The notes below the pieces were generated by a model that was given only the letters and a program-made list of their open reading frames with translations, was not told where the DNA came from and did no database searches. Positions 1-6,364 of a DNA stretch of 9,472 bases are shown here, one piece after another. Source of the stretch: Clostridiales bacterium (GTDB taxonomy: Bacteria; Bacillota; Clostridia; Oscillospirales; CAG-272); assembly GCA_016280525.1 (NCBI GenBank), contig JAEEGW010000056.1, forward strand, positions 1-9,472, written 5' to 3'. The position numbers and the translations under genes were made by a program. The stretch's first letter is position 1. Every line of letters begins with the position of its first letter.

Positions 1-1
1 C

Positions 2-457
2 CGCGCGGTCAGCTTCCACGATATAACGGAGCAGGTAAAAGAAGCCGTTGCGGAATCAAAAATAAAAGACGGAATCGTCGTTGTGTACTCGCACCATACG
101 ACTTGCTCGGTCATAACGCAGGAATGTGCTTTTGATATGTCCATGACCGGGCTTGAAACGCTGCAGCAGGATCTTGTAAACGTTTTTGAGGAGTGGATAC
201 CGACGTGCAGGACCGAGGGGATGTATCTGCATCCCGGGCAGAAGGCGCTTGATTACGCGCTCGAGCACGGAGAAGACAATTTCGGCTGTCATAACACGGA
301 CGCTCATCTGCGTTCGTCAATAATCGGCAGAAGCGTTAATATTGTGATCGACGACGGCGTCGCGGACTTAGGCGAATTCGGCCGCGTGCACTTCATAGAC
401 TGGGATCAGACCCGCGGCCGCGAGCGAACCGTGCAGATAATGATAATAGGAGAATAA
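2..457 (+). CDS. YjbQ/UPF0047 family protein (5' end outside window)
   Basis: The open frame runs in from the left edge, about 151 codons are visible, and it ends at TAA 455-457. YjbQ-family proteins are small trimeric cytoplasmic proteins. Some members have been reported to have weak thiamine-phosphate synthase activity, but the physiological role is not settled. Family hallmarks seen are YSHHTTCSVITQE near residues 29-41 of the visible part, then a histidine/asparagine segment (GCHNTDAHLRSSIIGRS) and a C-terminal RGRERTVQIMIIGE block matching the usual end of the family. Typical members are about 130-140 aa, so only a short N-terminal piece can be missing, or this member has a longer N-terminus. 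The GTG at position 83 is internal, because homology continues upstream of it. The stop codon is the first triplet of the repeat at 455-632. Family assignment is confident; function is not. Confidence 0.85.
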   Translation, partial: RAVSFHDITEQVKEAVAESKIKDGIVVVYSHHTTCSVITQECAFDMSMTGLETLQQDLVNVFEEWIPTCRTEGMYLHPGQKALDYALEHGEDNFGCHNTDAHLRSSIIGRSVNIVIDDGVADLGEFGRVHFIDWDQTRGRERTVQIMIIGE

Positions 458-632
458 ATAATAAAGAAGAAAGAATAAATAATAAAGAATAAAAAAAGGT
501 GTCGGCACAGCCGACAAATTGTGTGCGCATAGCGCACTTTTGGGGTTCCCGTGAGGGGTGGAAAACCCGCCATGATTTGTCGCGTCAGCGACACCTTTTT
601 TATTATTTCTTCTTTATTCTTTATTATTTATC
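455..632. repeat. MITE-like palindromic repeat element with A/T-rich terminal inverted repeats
   Basis: The left arm (455-503) is A/purine-rich and ends in GGTGTCG. The right arm (588-632) is its imperfect inverted copy, starting CGACACC and continuing T-rich. Inside are three small hairpins: GTCGGC-ACA-GCCGAC (501-515), GTGCGC-ATA-GCGCAC (523-537) and TGTCGC-GTCA-GCGACA (578-593). There is also a GGGGTTCCCGTGAGGGGTGG segment (542-561), whose reverse complement resembles the C-rich repeats near 6430-6490 and 6680-6705. The first 32 nt (455-486) recur exactly at 6364-6395. No transposase is encoded, so this looks like a non-autonomous or REP-type dispersed element. It lies between two convergent genes and supplies both stop codons. 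The outer A-run/T-run inverted repeat could also act as a bidirectional terminator. Confidence 0.7.
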
Positions 633-958
633 CATTGCCCCCACACGTCCGGGCAGTAGCCGAGCGTTGCGGCTCTGCCGTTTCTTACGACGGGCGTTTT
701 TATTAAACCCGGCTCGTCAAACAGCGCGTCTATCTTGTTATCGTCATACGCGTATGCTTTAATAATTTCCGCGTCTTTGTGCTTTTCGTTTATCAGCTTA
801 TCAATGCCGATGACGGCGATCACGCTTTTCAGCTCTCCGCGGCTCATTCCGTATCTGTCAAGGTCTATATACTGATATTTTATACGTCTTTCTTTAAAAA
901 ATCTTTCCGCTTTTTTGCTGTCAAAGCACTTTCCGCGTCCGAATATCTGTATGTTCAT
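614..958 (-). CDS. ArsC/Spx-like thioredoxin-fold protein
   Basis: This 114-aa protein belongs to the ArsC/Spx/YfgD superfamily (COG1393-type 'arsenate reductase family protein'). Seen: an N-terminal beta strand MNIQIFG, the loop GRGKCFDSKKAERFF with the single conserved cysteine at residue 11, the cis-proline loop LIKTPVVRNG, and a C-terminal GYCPDVWGQW. Only one cysteine is present in the active-site loop, so it lacks the CXXC redox switch of Spx. Clostridial proteins with this CFD(S/T)KK loop are usually annotated as arsenate reductase-like, but real arsenate reduction is unproven. Start 958 is chosen over the upstream in-frame ATG at 1006 because it has a GAGGTGAGG ribosome site (962-970) and begins exactly at the fold. 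The last residues (INNKE) and the stop lie in the arm of the 455-632 repeat, so the native C-terminus may have been altered by that element. Confidence 0.8.
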   Translation of the reverse strand: MNIQIFGRGKCFDSKKAERFFKERRIKYQYIDLDRYGMSRGELKSVIAVIGIDKLINEKHKDAEIIKAYAYDDNKIDALFDEPGLIKTPVVRNGRAATLGYCPDVWGQWINNKE

Positions 959-977
959 TATCCTCACCTCATAGGCT

Positions 978-1006
978 ATTATAACAGAAAAAAATAAAAT
1001 ATGCAA
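978..1006 (-). promoter_or_regulatory. Putative sigma-A promoter for the ArsC/Spx-like gene
   Basis: On the minus strand, TTGCAT (1001-1006) and a perfect TATAAT (978-983) are separated by 17 bp. Transcription would start near 971, leaving a very short leader carrying the ribosome site at 962-970. The -10 is consensus and the -35 matches 4 of 6 positions. Confidence 0.6.
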
Positions 1007-1045
1007 TACAAATACATAAATTTATTTTTCCTGCACAAACTTATT

Positions 1046-1067
1046 CCGGGTCAGAAGATCCCGGAGG
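1046..1067 (+). promoter_or_regulatory. Shine-Dalgarno with overlapping small hairpin, LysM-CAP gene
   Basis: The strong Shine-Dalgarno GGAGG (1063-1067) lies 5 nt before ATG 1073 and fixes the start. CCGGG (1046-1050) can pair with CCCGG (1060-1064) around a 9-nt loop, taking the first two G residues of the Shine-Dalgarno into the stem. The stem is only 5 bp, so a regulatory role is speculative; its use for start selection is solid. Confidence 0.45.
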
Positions 1068-1072
1068 TTTTT

Positions 1073-1678
1073 ATGAAAAAAATTATAACAGTGATCTTAC
1101 TTTTGTCATTCGCCGCGGCGCTTGCGAGCCCCGCGCTTGCTATGGTACGGCACAGAGTCGTAAAGGGAGATACGATGTGGAAGCTCTCGCGCGCGTACGG
1201 CGTCTCTTTACAGTCGGTAATAGACGCAAACCCGCAGGTGCAAAACCCGGACCTTATATATCCGGACGATATTTTGAATATCCCAGAAGACGACGAAGAC
1301 AGCCTGTCGGAATACGAGCTTGAAGTCGTACGTCTCGTAAACGTATACAGATCAAACGCGGGATTGAAGCCGCTTTTGGCGGATGCGGAGCTATCCTATA
1401 TCGCGCGGCTCAAATCGCAGGATATGTGCGATAAAAAGTATTTCTCTCACACGTCCCCGACTTACGGTTCGCCGTTTCAGATGATGAAGGATTTCGGCGT
1501 AAGTTACAGATCGGCGGGGGAAAATATCGCCATGGGGCAGAGAACACCGTCCGAGGTAGTCACCGCCTGGATGAACTCGCCGGGACACAGAGCGAATATT
1601 TTAAACTCTTCCTTTACGCGCATAGGCGTAGGATACGTGTCGGCGGGCAATTACTGGACGCAGATGTTTATCGGCTGA
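1073..1678 (+). CDS. Secreted LysM-CAP domain protein
   Basis: A 201-aa protein with a signal peptide at residues 1-23 (MKK, hydrophobic core, then SPALA). A LysM peptidoglycan-binding domain follows at about 27-71 (VKGDTMWKLSRAYGVS ... NPDLIYPDDILNIP). After an acidic linker (72-82, EDDEDS) comes a bacterial CAP/SCP domain at about 83-201. CAP hallmarks are FSHTSP with H126, GENIAMG with E150, WMNSPGHRANIL with H172, and YWTQMF near the end. It resembles the YkwD/SafA-like LysM-CAP proteins of spore-forming Firmicutes, and should be exported and held on peptidoglycan. The biochemical activity of bacterial CAP domains is largely unknown. The ATG at 1001 in the same frame is rejected as the start: it has no ribosome site and would hide the signal peptide. 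The gene appears to be monocistronic and ends before a bidirectional terminator. Confidence 0.9.
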   Translation: MKKIITVILLLSFAAALASPALAMVRHRVVKGDTMWKLSRAYGVSLQSVIDANPQVQNPDLIYPDDILNIPEDDEDSLSEYELEVVRLVNVYRSNAGLKPLLADAELSYIARLKSQDMCDKKYFSHTSPTYGSPFQMMKDFGVSYRSAGENIAMGQRTPSEVVTAWMNSPGHRANILNSSFTRIGVGYVSAGNYWTQMFIG

Positions 1679-1695
1679 TCTGTTTGCTCTTAAAC

Positions 1696-1741
1696 AAAAA
1701 ACAAGTTAGTATCGGAAACCCGGTATTTAACTTGTTTTTTT
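1696..1741. terminator. Bidirectional intrinsic terminator
   Basis: AAAAAACAAGTTA (1696-1708) pairs with TAACTTGTTTTTT (1728-1740). Inner bases TATCGG and CCGGTAT extend the stem imperfectly. The A-run on the left and T-run on the right give a U-tract on either strand. It sits between the convergent LysM-CAP gene (stop at 1678) and the NamZ-type gene (stop at 1745), so it can serve both. Confidence 0.85.
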
Positions 1742-1744
1742 GTT

Positions 1745-2908
1745 TTAATCGTATAAGAGGTATTTTTTCCGCTTTTCCTCAAAATCTTTTGCGTCTTTGT
1801 TCCACTTTTCCATTATCTGTCCAGCCGAAAGCAGGCCGTCGCGCAGGTCGGAGTTGCCGGTGGAAAGGTCTACGTGGTATCTTCCGCCCACGGTCTTAGG
1901 CGGCGTGAATTCAAAATCGTGCGGATACAGCTCCTGCATCGCTTTTATCATCGTCACGCCCAGGCGGACGGGCTTCAGCGCGCGTTTGTCCGTCACGTGG
2001 ACTCTTACGCCGTAAAGCGTTTTCCCGGCGAGCTTTGAAAATTCCGGTCTGAAAAACGCCGGGCTGAATTTCACGCCGTCCAGGCTGCCGTTCAGCCTGT
2101 CTGCCAGAGCTGCGGGGTCGATATATTCCGCGCCGACGAGCAGAAACGGCTGCGTCGTCCCGCGTCCCTCGGACACGTTCGTCCCCGCGAACATACAAGT
2201 GCCGTTATATGCGAGAACGGATTCAAACGTCGGCAGATTCGGGCTCGGTCTGACGAACGGCAGTCCCGTCTCGTCGTAGTACATACCGTGATCCCAGCCC
2301 GTCAGCGTGATAACGGTCAGATCACAGCCGATATTATACTCGCCGTTATAAAGCTGCGCCAGCTCGCCCACGGTCATCCCGTGGCGTATCGGAACGCGCG
2401 TAAGTCCTATGAAAGACAGATTTGCCTCGTCCTGAATACATCCTTCAACGTCCCCGCCTATCGGGTTCGGCCTGTCAAGCACAAACAGCGGCAGTTTATT
2501 TTCCGCGCACGCCTTCATAACGTAGAAAAGCGTGGAAACGTACGTAAAATAACGTGAGCCGATGTCCTGCATATCGTATACCATGCAGTCGATATCCGCC
2601 AAAACGCTCTTATCCGGCATATAAGCGTTATCTTTTCCGCCCTGAAACAGAAAATCTTCAAATAAGCTGTAAACGGGCAGACCGGTCAGCTTATCAACTC
2701 CGCCGCCGACCTTCTCCCCGGGGCCGAGCACGCCTCGCGGTCCGTGCTCCGGCGAAAAGATCGCTTTTACCGTATATTTTTCATTTAATATATCTATCGG
2801 GTATCTGTAATCGGACGACAATCCCGAGCAGGCGGAAATAACGCCGAGCCGCCTGCCTATAAGTTCCCGGTCAAATTCGTTTATCCTGTCTATTCCGAGC
2901 TTTACCAT
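1745..2908 (-). CDS. namZ: DUF1343 family protein, NamZ/YbbC-type exo-beta-N-acetylmuramidase (GH171)
   Basis: A full-length 387-aa member of the family founded by Bacillus subtilis NamZ (YbbC), which removes terminal N-acetylmuramic acid from peptidoglycan fragments during cell wall recycling. Family blocks seen in order are FSPEHG (51-56, with the conserved Glu/His expected at the active site), YDMQDIGSRYFTY (111-123), LDRPNPIGG (144-152), IRHGMT (174-179), RPSPN (220-224) and GTNVSEGRGTTQPF (242-255). Start 2908 is supported by GAGGTG at 2914-2919. No signal peptide or lipobox is visible at the N-terminus (MVKLGIDRINEFDRE), so this copy appears cytoplasmic, unlike the exported Bacillus enzyme. 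That would suit digestion of imported muropeptides or muramyl disaccharides. It is divergent from the luxE-like operon and ends at the shared terminator. No other MurNAc catabolism genes are in the window. The family is certain; the substrate is inferred from the family. Confidence 0.88.
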   Translation of the reverse strand: MVKLGIDRINEFDRELIGRRLGVISACSGLSSDYRYPIDILNEKYTVKAIFSPEHGPRGVLGPGEKVGGGVDKLTGLPVYSLFEDFLFQGGKDNAYMPDKSVLADIDCMVYDMQDIGSRYFTYVSTLFYVMKACAENKLPLFVLDRPNPIGGDVEGCIQDEANLSFIGLTRVPIRHGMTVGELAQLYNGEYNIGCDLTVITLTGWDHGMYYDETGLPFVRPSPNLPTFESVLAYNGTCMFAGTNVSEGRGTTQPFLLVGAEYIDPAALADRLNGSLDGVKFSPAFFRPEFSKLAGKTLYGVRVHVTDKRALKPVRLGVTMIKAMQELYPHDFEFTPPKTVGGRYHVDLSTGNSDLRDGLLSAGQIMEKWNKDAKDFEEKRKKYLLYD

Positions 2909-2942
2909 TTTATCACCTCGGTATTATTTTACCACGAATTAG

Positions 2943-2971
2943 TTGACAATATTATATATTTATGTTAAAAT
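2943..2971 (+). promoter_or_regulatory. Near-consensus sigma-A promoter of the luxE-luxC-GH43 operon
   Basis: TTGACA (2943-2948), a 17-bp spacer and TAAAAT (2966-2971) are present, with TG at 2963-2964 forming an extended -10. Transcription should begin near 2978, giving a leader of about 16 nt that carries GAGGTG (2985-2990) just before ATG 2994. The near-perfect elements suggest strong basal transcription unless a repressor acts. No clear operator was seen. Confidence 0.8.
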
Positions 2972-2993
2972 AACGACAATAATTGAGGTGTTT

Positions 2994-4109
2994 ATGAAAT
3001 ACAGACGCGCAGTTTTTAATAAAAAACCGTATAATGCCGCCGACAACGGAGAATTTATCCGCGCAGTCAGAGAGCTGACGGAATACCATATAAAGCATAA
3101 TGAAAAGTACGCCAAAATATGCGCGGACGCGGGATTTGTACCGGAAATGCTTACGTGCGAGGACGATTTATATAAGCTGCCGTTCATCCCGACGCTGACG
3201 CTTAAAAAGCACGAGCTGTTTTCAAACGGCGGCAGAGGAATACTGATAAAAGCTACCTCGTCGGGAACGGGCGGCAAAGCCGGAGTTGTGGGATTTGAAT
3301 TATCCGGTCTTTTCTGCGCGCTTAAAATGGTACTTAAAATTTTCGCACACAAAAAGCTGTTTTCGGGCAGATTTACAAATTACATAGTTTTCGGCTACAA
3401 GCCGGACAGAAAAAATAAAACCGCCGTGTCAAAAACGGCTTTCGGCGCAACGCTTTTCGCGCCGGCTCTGCACAGAACGTACGCGCTGACGCGCAAAAAC
3501 GGAAAGTACGAGGCGGACCTTGACCGCGTGTGCGGCGCGATAGTCGCGTATTCAAAGAAAAAACACCCGGTCAGATTCATGGGATTCCCGTCTTATACAT
3601 ATTTTGCAATGAAACTGCTTGAGGAGAAGGGTATAACGGTAAAGCTGCCGGAAGGCTCAAAGATAATGCTCGCAGGCGGCTGGAAACAGTATTACAGGGA
3701 GCAGGTGGATAAGACCGAGTTTTACGATACGGCAAAACGCGTTTTAGGCGTGGACGACGAGAATATCGTCGAATTCTACGGCGCGGTGGAGCATCCGATA
3801 GCTTACTGCGACTGCAAAAATCATCATTTTCATATCCCGTCGTACAGCCGCGTTATAATCCGCGACGTCACGACGCTCAAACCTCTGCCGTACGGGCAGA
3901 CCGGGCTCGTTGAGCTTATAACGCCTATGGTAAAAGCAACGCCCGTAACCGCCGTCATGCCGGACGATCTCGGCGTGCTGTATCCCGGACAGACTTGCGG
4001 CTGCGGCATTGAATCGCCGTATCTTGAAATAATCGGCAGAGTGGGATTGAAGGACGTAAAAACGTGCGCGGCGGGCGCCTCTGCGCTTCTGGGGGATATA
4101 AAATTATGA
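2994..4109 (+). CDS. LuxE-family acyl-protein synthetase (non-luminous)
   Basis: A 371-aa protein of the LuxE family (PF04443), the ATP-dependent subunit of the fatty acid reductase complex. The family activates a free carboxylic acid as acyl-AMP, loads it on a cysteine, then passes it to LuxC. Seen: the Ser/Gly-rich nucleotide loop ATSSGTGG (87-94), GFPSYTYF in the middle, EFYGAVEH, a cysteine/histidine-rich stretch (CDCKNHHFH), and a C-terminal GRVGLKDVKTCAAG. In this last block C358 lies 13 residues from the end, matching the near-C-terminal cysteine reported as the acylation site in luminous-bacterial LuxE. Length equals the usual 370 aa. Start 2994 has GAGGTG at 2985-2990; the frame opens upstream through the promoter and that start is rejected. 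Its TGA overlaps the next ATG (ATGA at 4106-4109), implying coupled translation with the LuxC partner. The natural acid substrate is unknown. Confidence 0.85.
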   Translation: MKYRRAVFNKKPYNAADNGEFIRAVRELTEYHIKHNEKYAKICADAGFVPEMLTCEDDLYKLPFIPTLTLKKHELFSNGGRGILIKATSSGTGGKAGVVGFELSGLFCALKMVLKIFAHKKLFSGRFTNYIVFGYKPDRKNKTAVSKTAFGATLFAPALHRTYALTRKNGKYEADLDRVCGAIVAYSKKKHPVRFMGFPSYTYFAMKLLEEKGITVKLPEGSKIMLAGGWKQYYREQVDKTEFYDTAKRVLGVDDENIVEFYGAVEHPIAYCDCKNHHFHIPSYSRVIIRDVTTLKPLPYGQTGLVELITPMVKATPVTAVMPDDLGVLYPGQTCGCGIESPYLEIIGRVGLKDVKTCAAGASALLGDIKL

Positions 4110-5371
4110 TACTGTATAAAGGCCGGATATACGAAACAAGTAAGAACGCATCTCTTCTGCAGACGCTTAAAGCGGACGCGGACGAAACGCTGCTCAATAA
4201 AAGCATAGACAGAGAAAAGCTCATATCCGCCGCCGATCTTATAGCCGGAAAAATAAAAAGCGGAGAGTATAATTATCTTTTGGAGCAGACGGATATAGAC
4301 GGGATCGAAGAATACGTCGACCGCGCGGCGGAAATGCTGAAACGCGAAAATCTGCTGCTCAACCTCAAAGCGTCGCTGCCCGCGCTCGTTGAATTGCCCG
4401 AAATTGACGCGTATATCGCTCCGGTCGGCGTGCTATTCCACATCGCCGCCGGAAACGTTGACGTTCTGCCGGCGTACAGCGTGCTCTGCGGACTTCTGTG
4501 CGGCAACGTGAATATACTTAAGCTGCCGTCGCAGGATAACGGGATAACAATAAAGATCCTCTCCGAGCTTATCAAGATAATGCCGGAGCTGTCGGATTTT
4601 ATCTACGTTTTCGACACGCCGTCGTCCGACGTCGGCTCGATGCTGAAAATGGCGGAGGCGGCGGACAAGGTAGTCGTCTGGGGCGGAGACGAGGCTGTCA
4701 GCGCCGTGCGCAAAATGCTGCCGGCGAATATCGGGATAGTGGAATGGGGGCACCGCATAAGCTTTGCGTATATCGGCGCGGATTATGAAAAATACCCCGA
4801 TAAGCTGCAGGGACTGGCGGAGCATATTATCAAAACTTCGCAGCTTTTCTGCAGCAGCTGTCAGCGCATTTATATAAATTCGGATAAAGAAGAGGACGCG
4901 GAGAAATTCTGCCGTTATTTTCTGCCGTATCTGCAGGCGGCGCGGAATAAACGCCCGCTTAAAGACATAGGCGCCGCCGCGGAGCAAACGCTTATAAAAT
5001 ACGCGGAGGATATTGAAAGATCTATAAATAACGAATATAAAAACGAAAAAAAGTACAGCGGCGAAGGCTGTGCTCTGACGGTAAAAGCGGACAAAGAGCT
5101 GCAAATATCCGGCTTCTTCGGCGTCTGCGACGTGTCGGCTCTGCCGCTGGATCAGCTTTTCGGCGTTCTGAGACGCAAAAAAGGGTATTTACAGACCGCG
5201 TGCATAATAGCGGACGAACAGACCGCTGAAGCCGCGGAGGATATAATGGTCCGCGCCGGCGTGAACAGGATCACATCACCCGCTAAAATGTCGGATACGT
5301 TCATAGGCGAGGCGCACGACGGCGCGCCCGAGCTTTATAACTACGTCAGAATAATAAACAAAGAGGTTTGA
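4106..5371 (+). CDS. LuxC-family acyl-CoA/acyl-protein reductase
   Basis: A 421-aa protein of the LuxC family (PF05893), an aldehyde-dehydrogenase-fold enzyme that reduces an acyl group, received from LuxE or CoA, to an aldehyde with NADPH. Seen: PVGVLFHIAAGN (106-117) followed by a conserved NVNILKLPS stretch, VVWGGDEAV with W192-D195, and the active-site loop SQLFCSSCQR. In that loop C249 aligns with the catalytic cysteine of LuxC (the C-S-x-x-Q pattern); a second cysteine, C252, sits where proline is common. Start 4106 overlaps the luxE stop by 4 nt and has GGGGGA at 4091-4096. The next gene begins 1 nt after its TGA. Neither luxD nor luxAB is present, so the product aldehyde is not destined for luciferase in this operon. 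Family confidence is high; whether the acyl donor is LuxE-bound or a CoA ester cannot be read from sequence. Confidence 0.87.
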   Translation: MILYKGRIYETSKNASLLQTLKADADETLLNKSIDREKLISAADLIAGKIKSGEYNYLLEQTDIDGIEEYVDRAAEMLKRENLLLNLKASLPALVELPEIDAYIAPVGVLFHIAAGNVDVLPAYSVLCGLLCGNVNILKLPSQDNGITIKILSELIKIMPELSDFIYVFDTPSSDVGSMLKMAEAADKVVVWGGDEAVSAVRKMLPANIGIVEWGHRISFAYIGADYEKYPDKLQGLAEHIIKTSQLFCSSCQRIYINSDKEEDAEKFCRYFLPYLQAARNKRPLKDIGAAAEQTLIKYAEDIERSINNEYKNEKKYSGEGCALTVKADKELQISGFFGVCDVSALPLDQLFGVLRRKKGYLQTACIIADEQTAEAAEDIMVRAGVNRITSPAKMSDTFIGEAHDGAPELYNYVRIINKEV

Positions 5372-5372
5372 T

Positions 5373-6311
5373 ATGAGAATTTCAAATATGGATATACCGG
5401 AATACGAAACCCCGGAAATAAAGGATTTCCCGCACAAAGTGTCGCAAAAACTCTACTGCCGCGACCCGTTTATCCTTCGCGCCGGAAAAACGTATTATTT
5501 ATACAGGACTGCGCGAGAGAGGGGAATAGAGTGTCTGCTCAGCCGCGATCTTGAAAACTGGTCCGAGCCGTTTCTCGTGTATGAGCGGCCGTCGGACCAC
5601 CACGGCAAAAAGGACCTGTTCTGGGCGCCGGAATGTCATTATTATAAAGGGAATTTCTATATTTTCACGTCCGTTTGGAGCGAGATGACCGGGCACAGAT
5701 GTATATCCGTTTACAGAAGCGATAAGCCTCTCGGCCCGTTTTTTGACATAGCGGGCGGCTGCGTTTCTCCCCGTGAATGGGATTGTATCGACGGCACGCT
5801 GTACGTAGATGAAGAAGGGCAGCCGTGGCTCGTTTTCGTGCACGAATGGACGTGTATGCCGGACCACGTGGGCGCCATGGCGGCGGCGAAACTGTCTGAA
5901 GATCTTTCGCATCTCATATCCGAGCCGATACAGCTTTTCCTTGCAAACGAGCCGGAATGGACGAAGCACGGCGTGACGGACGGACCGTTTATAGCAATAA
6001 CAAAGACCGGAAAAATGATAATGACGTGGTCGAATTTCATACCGGAATACCCGGACGACGCGTACGCGATAGGCGTGTCTTATTCGGAATCCGGCAAGAT
6101 AACGGGCCCGTGGAAGCACCGGAAAAAGGAAATTTACAGCTACAAGCTGAAGCCGGATTTCATATACGACGGCGGACACAGTATGATGTTTTACGACAAC
6201 GGCGGAAATCTGAAAATAACGTTCCACGCGCCGAACGCCACGCATACGACGTACGAGCACGTGAATATAAAAGACGTAGTTGATTTGGGAGATACGGTAG
6301 AAATAATGTAG
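5373..6311 (+). CDS. Glycoside hydrolase family 43-like protein (five-bladed beta-propeller)
   Basis: A 312-aa single-domain protein with GH43 features: RDPFI with the predicted catalytic base D31, FWAPE (84-88), CIDGTLYVDEEGQPWLVF with the predicted pKa-tuning D140, KHGVTDGPF (198-206) in the region that normally carries the general acid, and DGGHSMMF with H269. In many GH43 enzymes the general acid is Glu in an EGP or EAP motif; here it is D203-G-P. Such DGP forms exist among Clostridia/Bacteroidota-type GH43 proteins as I recall them, so this may mark a subfamily rather than an inactive enzyme. There is no signal peptide or carbohydrate-binding module, so it should act in the cytoplasm on imported oligosaccharides or glycosides. 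ATG 5373 follows AAGAGG (5361-5366), one nt after the luxC stop, so it is the third gene of the operon. Arabinosidase and xylosidase activities are common in the family, but this specificity is not predictable. Confidence 0.82.
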   Translation: MRISNMDIPEYETPEIKDFPHKVSQKLYCRDPFILRAGKTYYLYRTARERGIECLLSRDLENWSEPFLVYERPSDHHGKKDLFWAPECHYYKGNFYIFTSVWSEMTGHRCISVYRSDKPLGPFFDIAGGCVSPREWDCIDGTLYVDEEGQPWLVFVHEWTCMPDHVGAMAAAKLSEDLSHLISEPIQLFLANEPEWTKHGVTDGPFIAITKTGKMIMTWSNFIPEYPDDAYAIGVSYSESGKITGPWKHRKKEIYSYKLKPDFIYDGGHSMMFYDNGGNLKITFHAPNATHTTYEHVNIKDVVDLGDTVEIM

Positions 6312-6341
6312 GGGTCGGCGCCACGACGACCCGCTTGTAGG

Positions 6342-6364
6342 GGCGACCATTGGTCGTCATTTTT
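6342..6364 (+). terminator. Possible intrinsic terminator of the luxE-luxC-GH43 operon / short palindromic repeat
   Basis: GGCGACC-ATT-GGTCGTC (6342-6358, with one G-T wobble) is followed by ATTTTT, so it can end transcription about 30 nt after the GH43 stop. Nearly the same palindrome, GTAGGGGCGACC-GTC-GGTCGTC, recurs at 6769-6790. It is therefore also a member of a short dispersed repeat family that may have been recruited as a terminator. Confidence 0.55.

Noticed and set aside
995..1000. TAAAAT as a -10 box for the LysM-CAP gene
   Set aside because: No acceptable -35 lies 16-18 bp upstream; the promoter of this gene could not be identified.
4433..5104. Open frame of about 223 codons on the minus strand opposite the LuxC-like gene
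   Set aside because: The translation is low-complexity and Arg/Phe/Tyr-rich, as expected from antisense of this codon usage; the plus-strand gene has full family motifs.
2994..5371. Bioluminescence operon
   Set aside because: Only luxE and luxC homologues are present; luxA, luxB and luxD are missing although the operon is complete in the window.
5499..6350. Open frame of about 283 codons on the minus strand opposite the GH43-like gene
   Set aside because: It is Arg/Val/Tyr-rich antisense translation without a family resemblance; the plus strand is a clear GH43-like protein.
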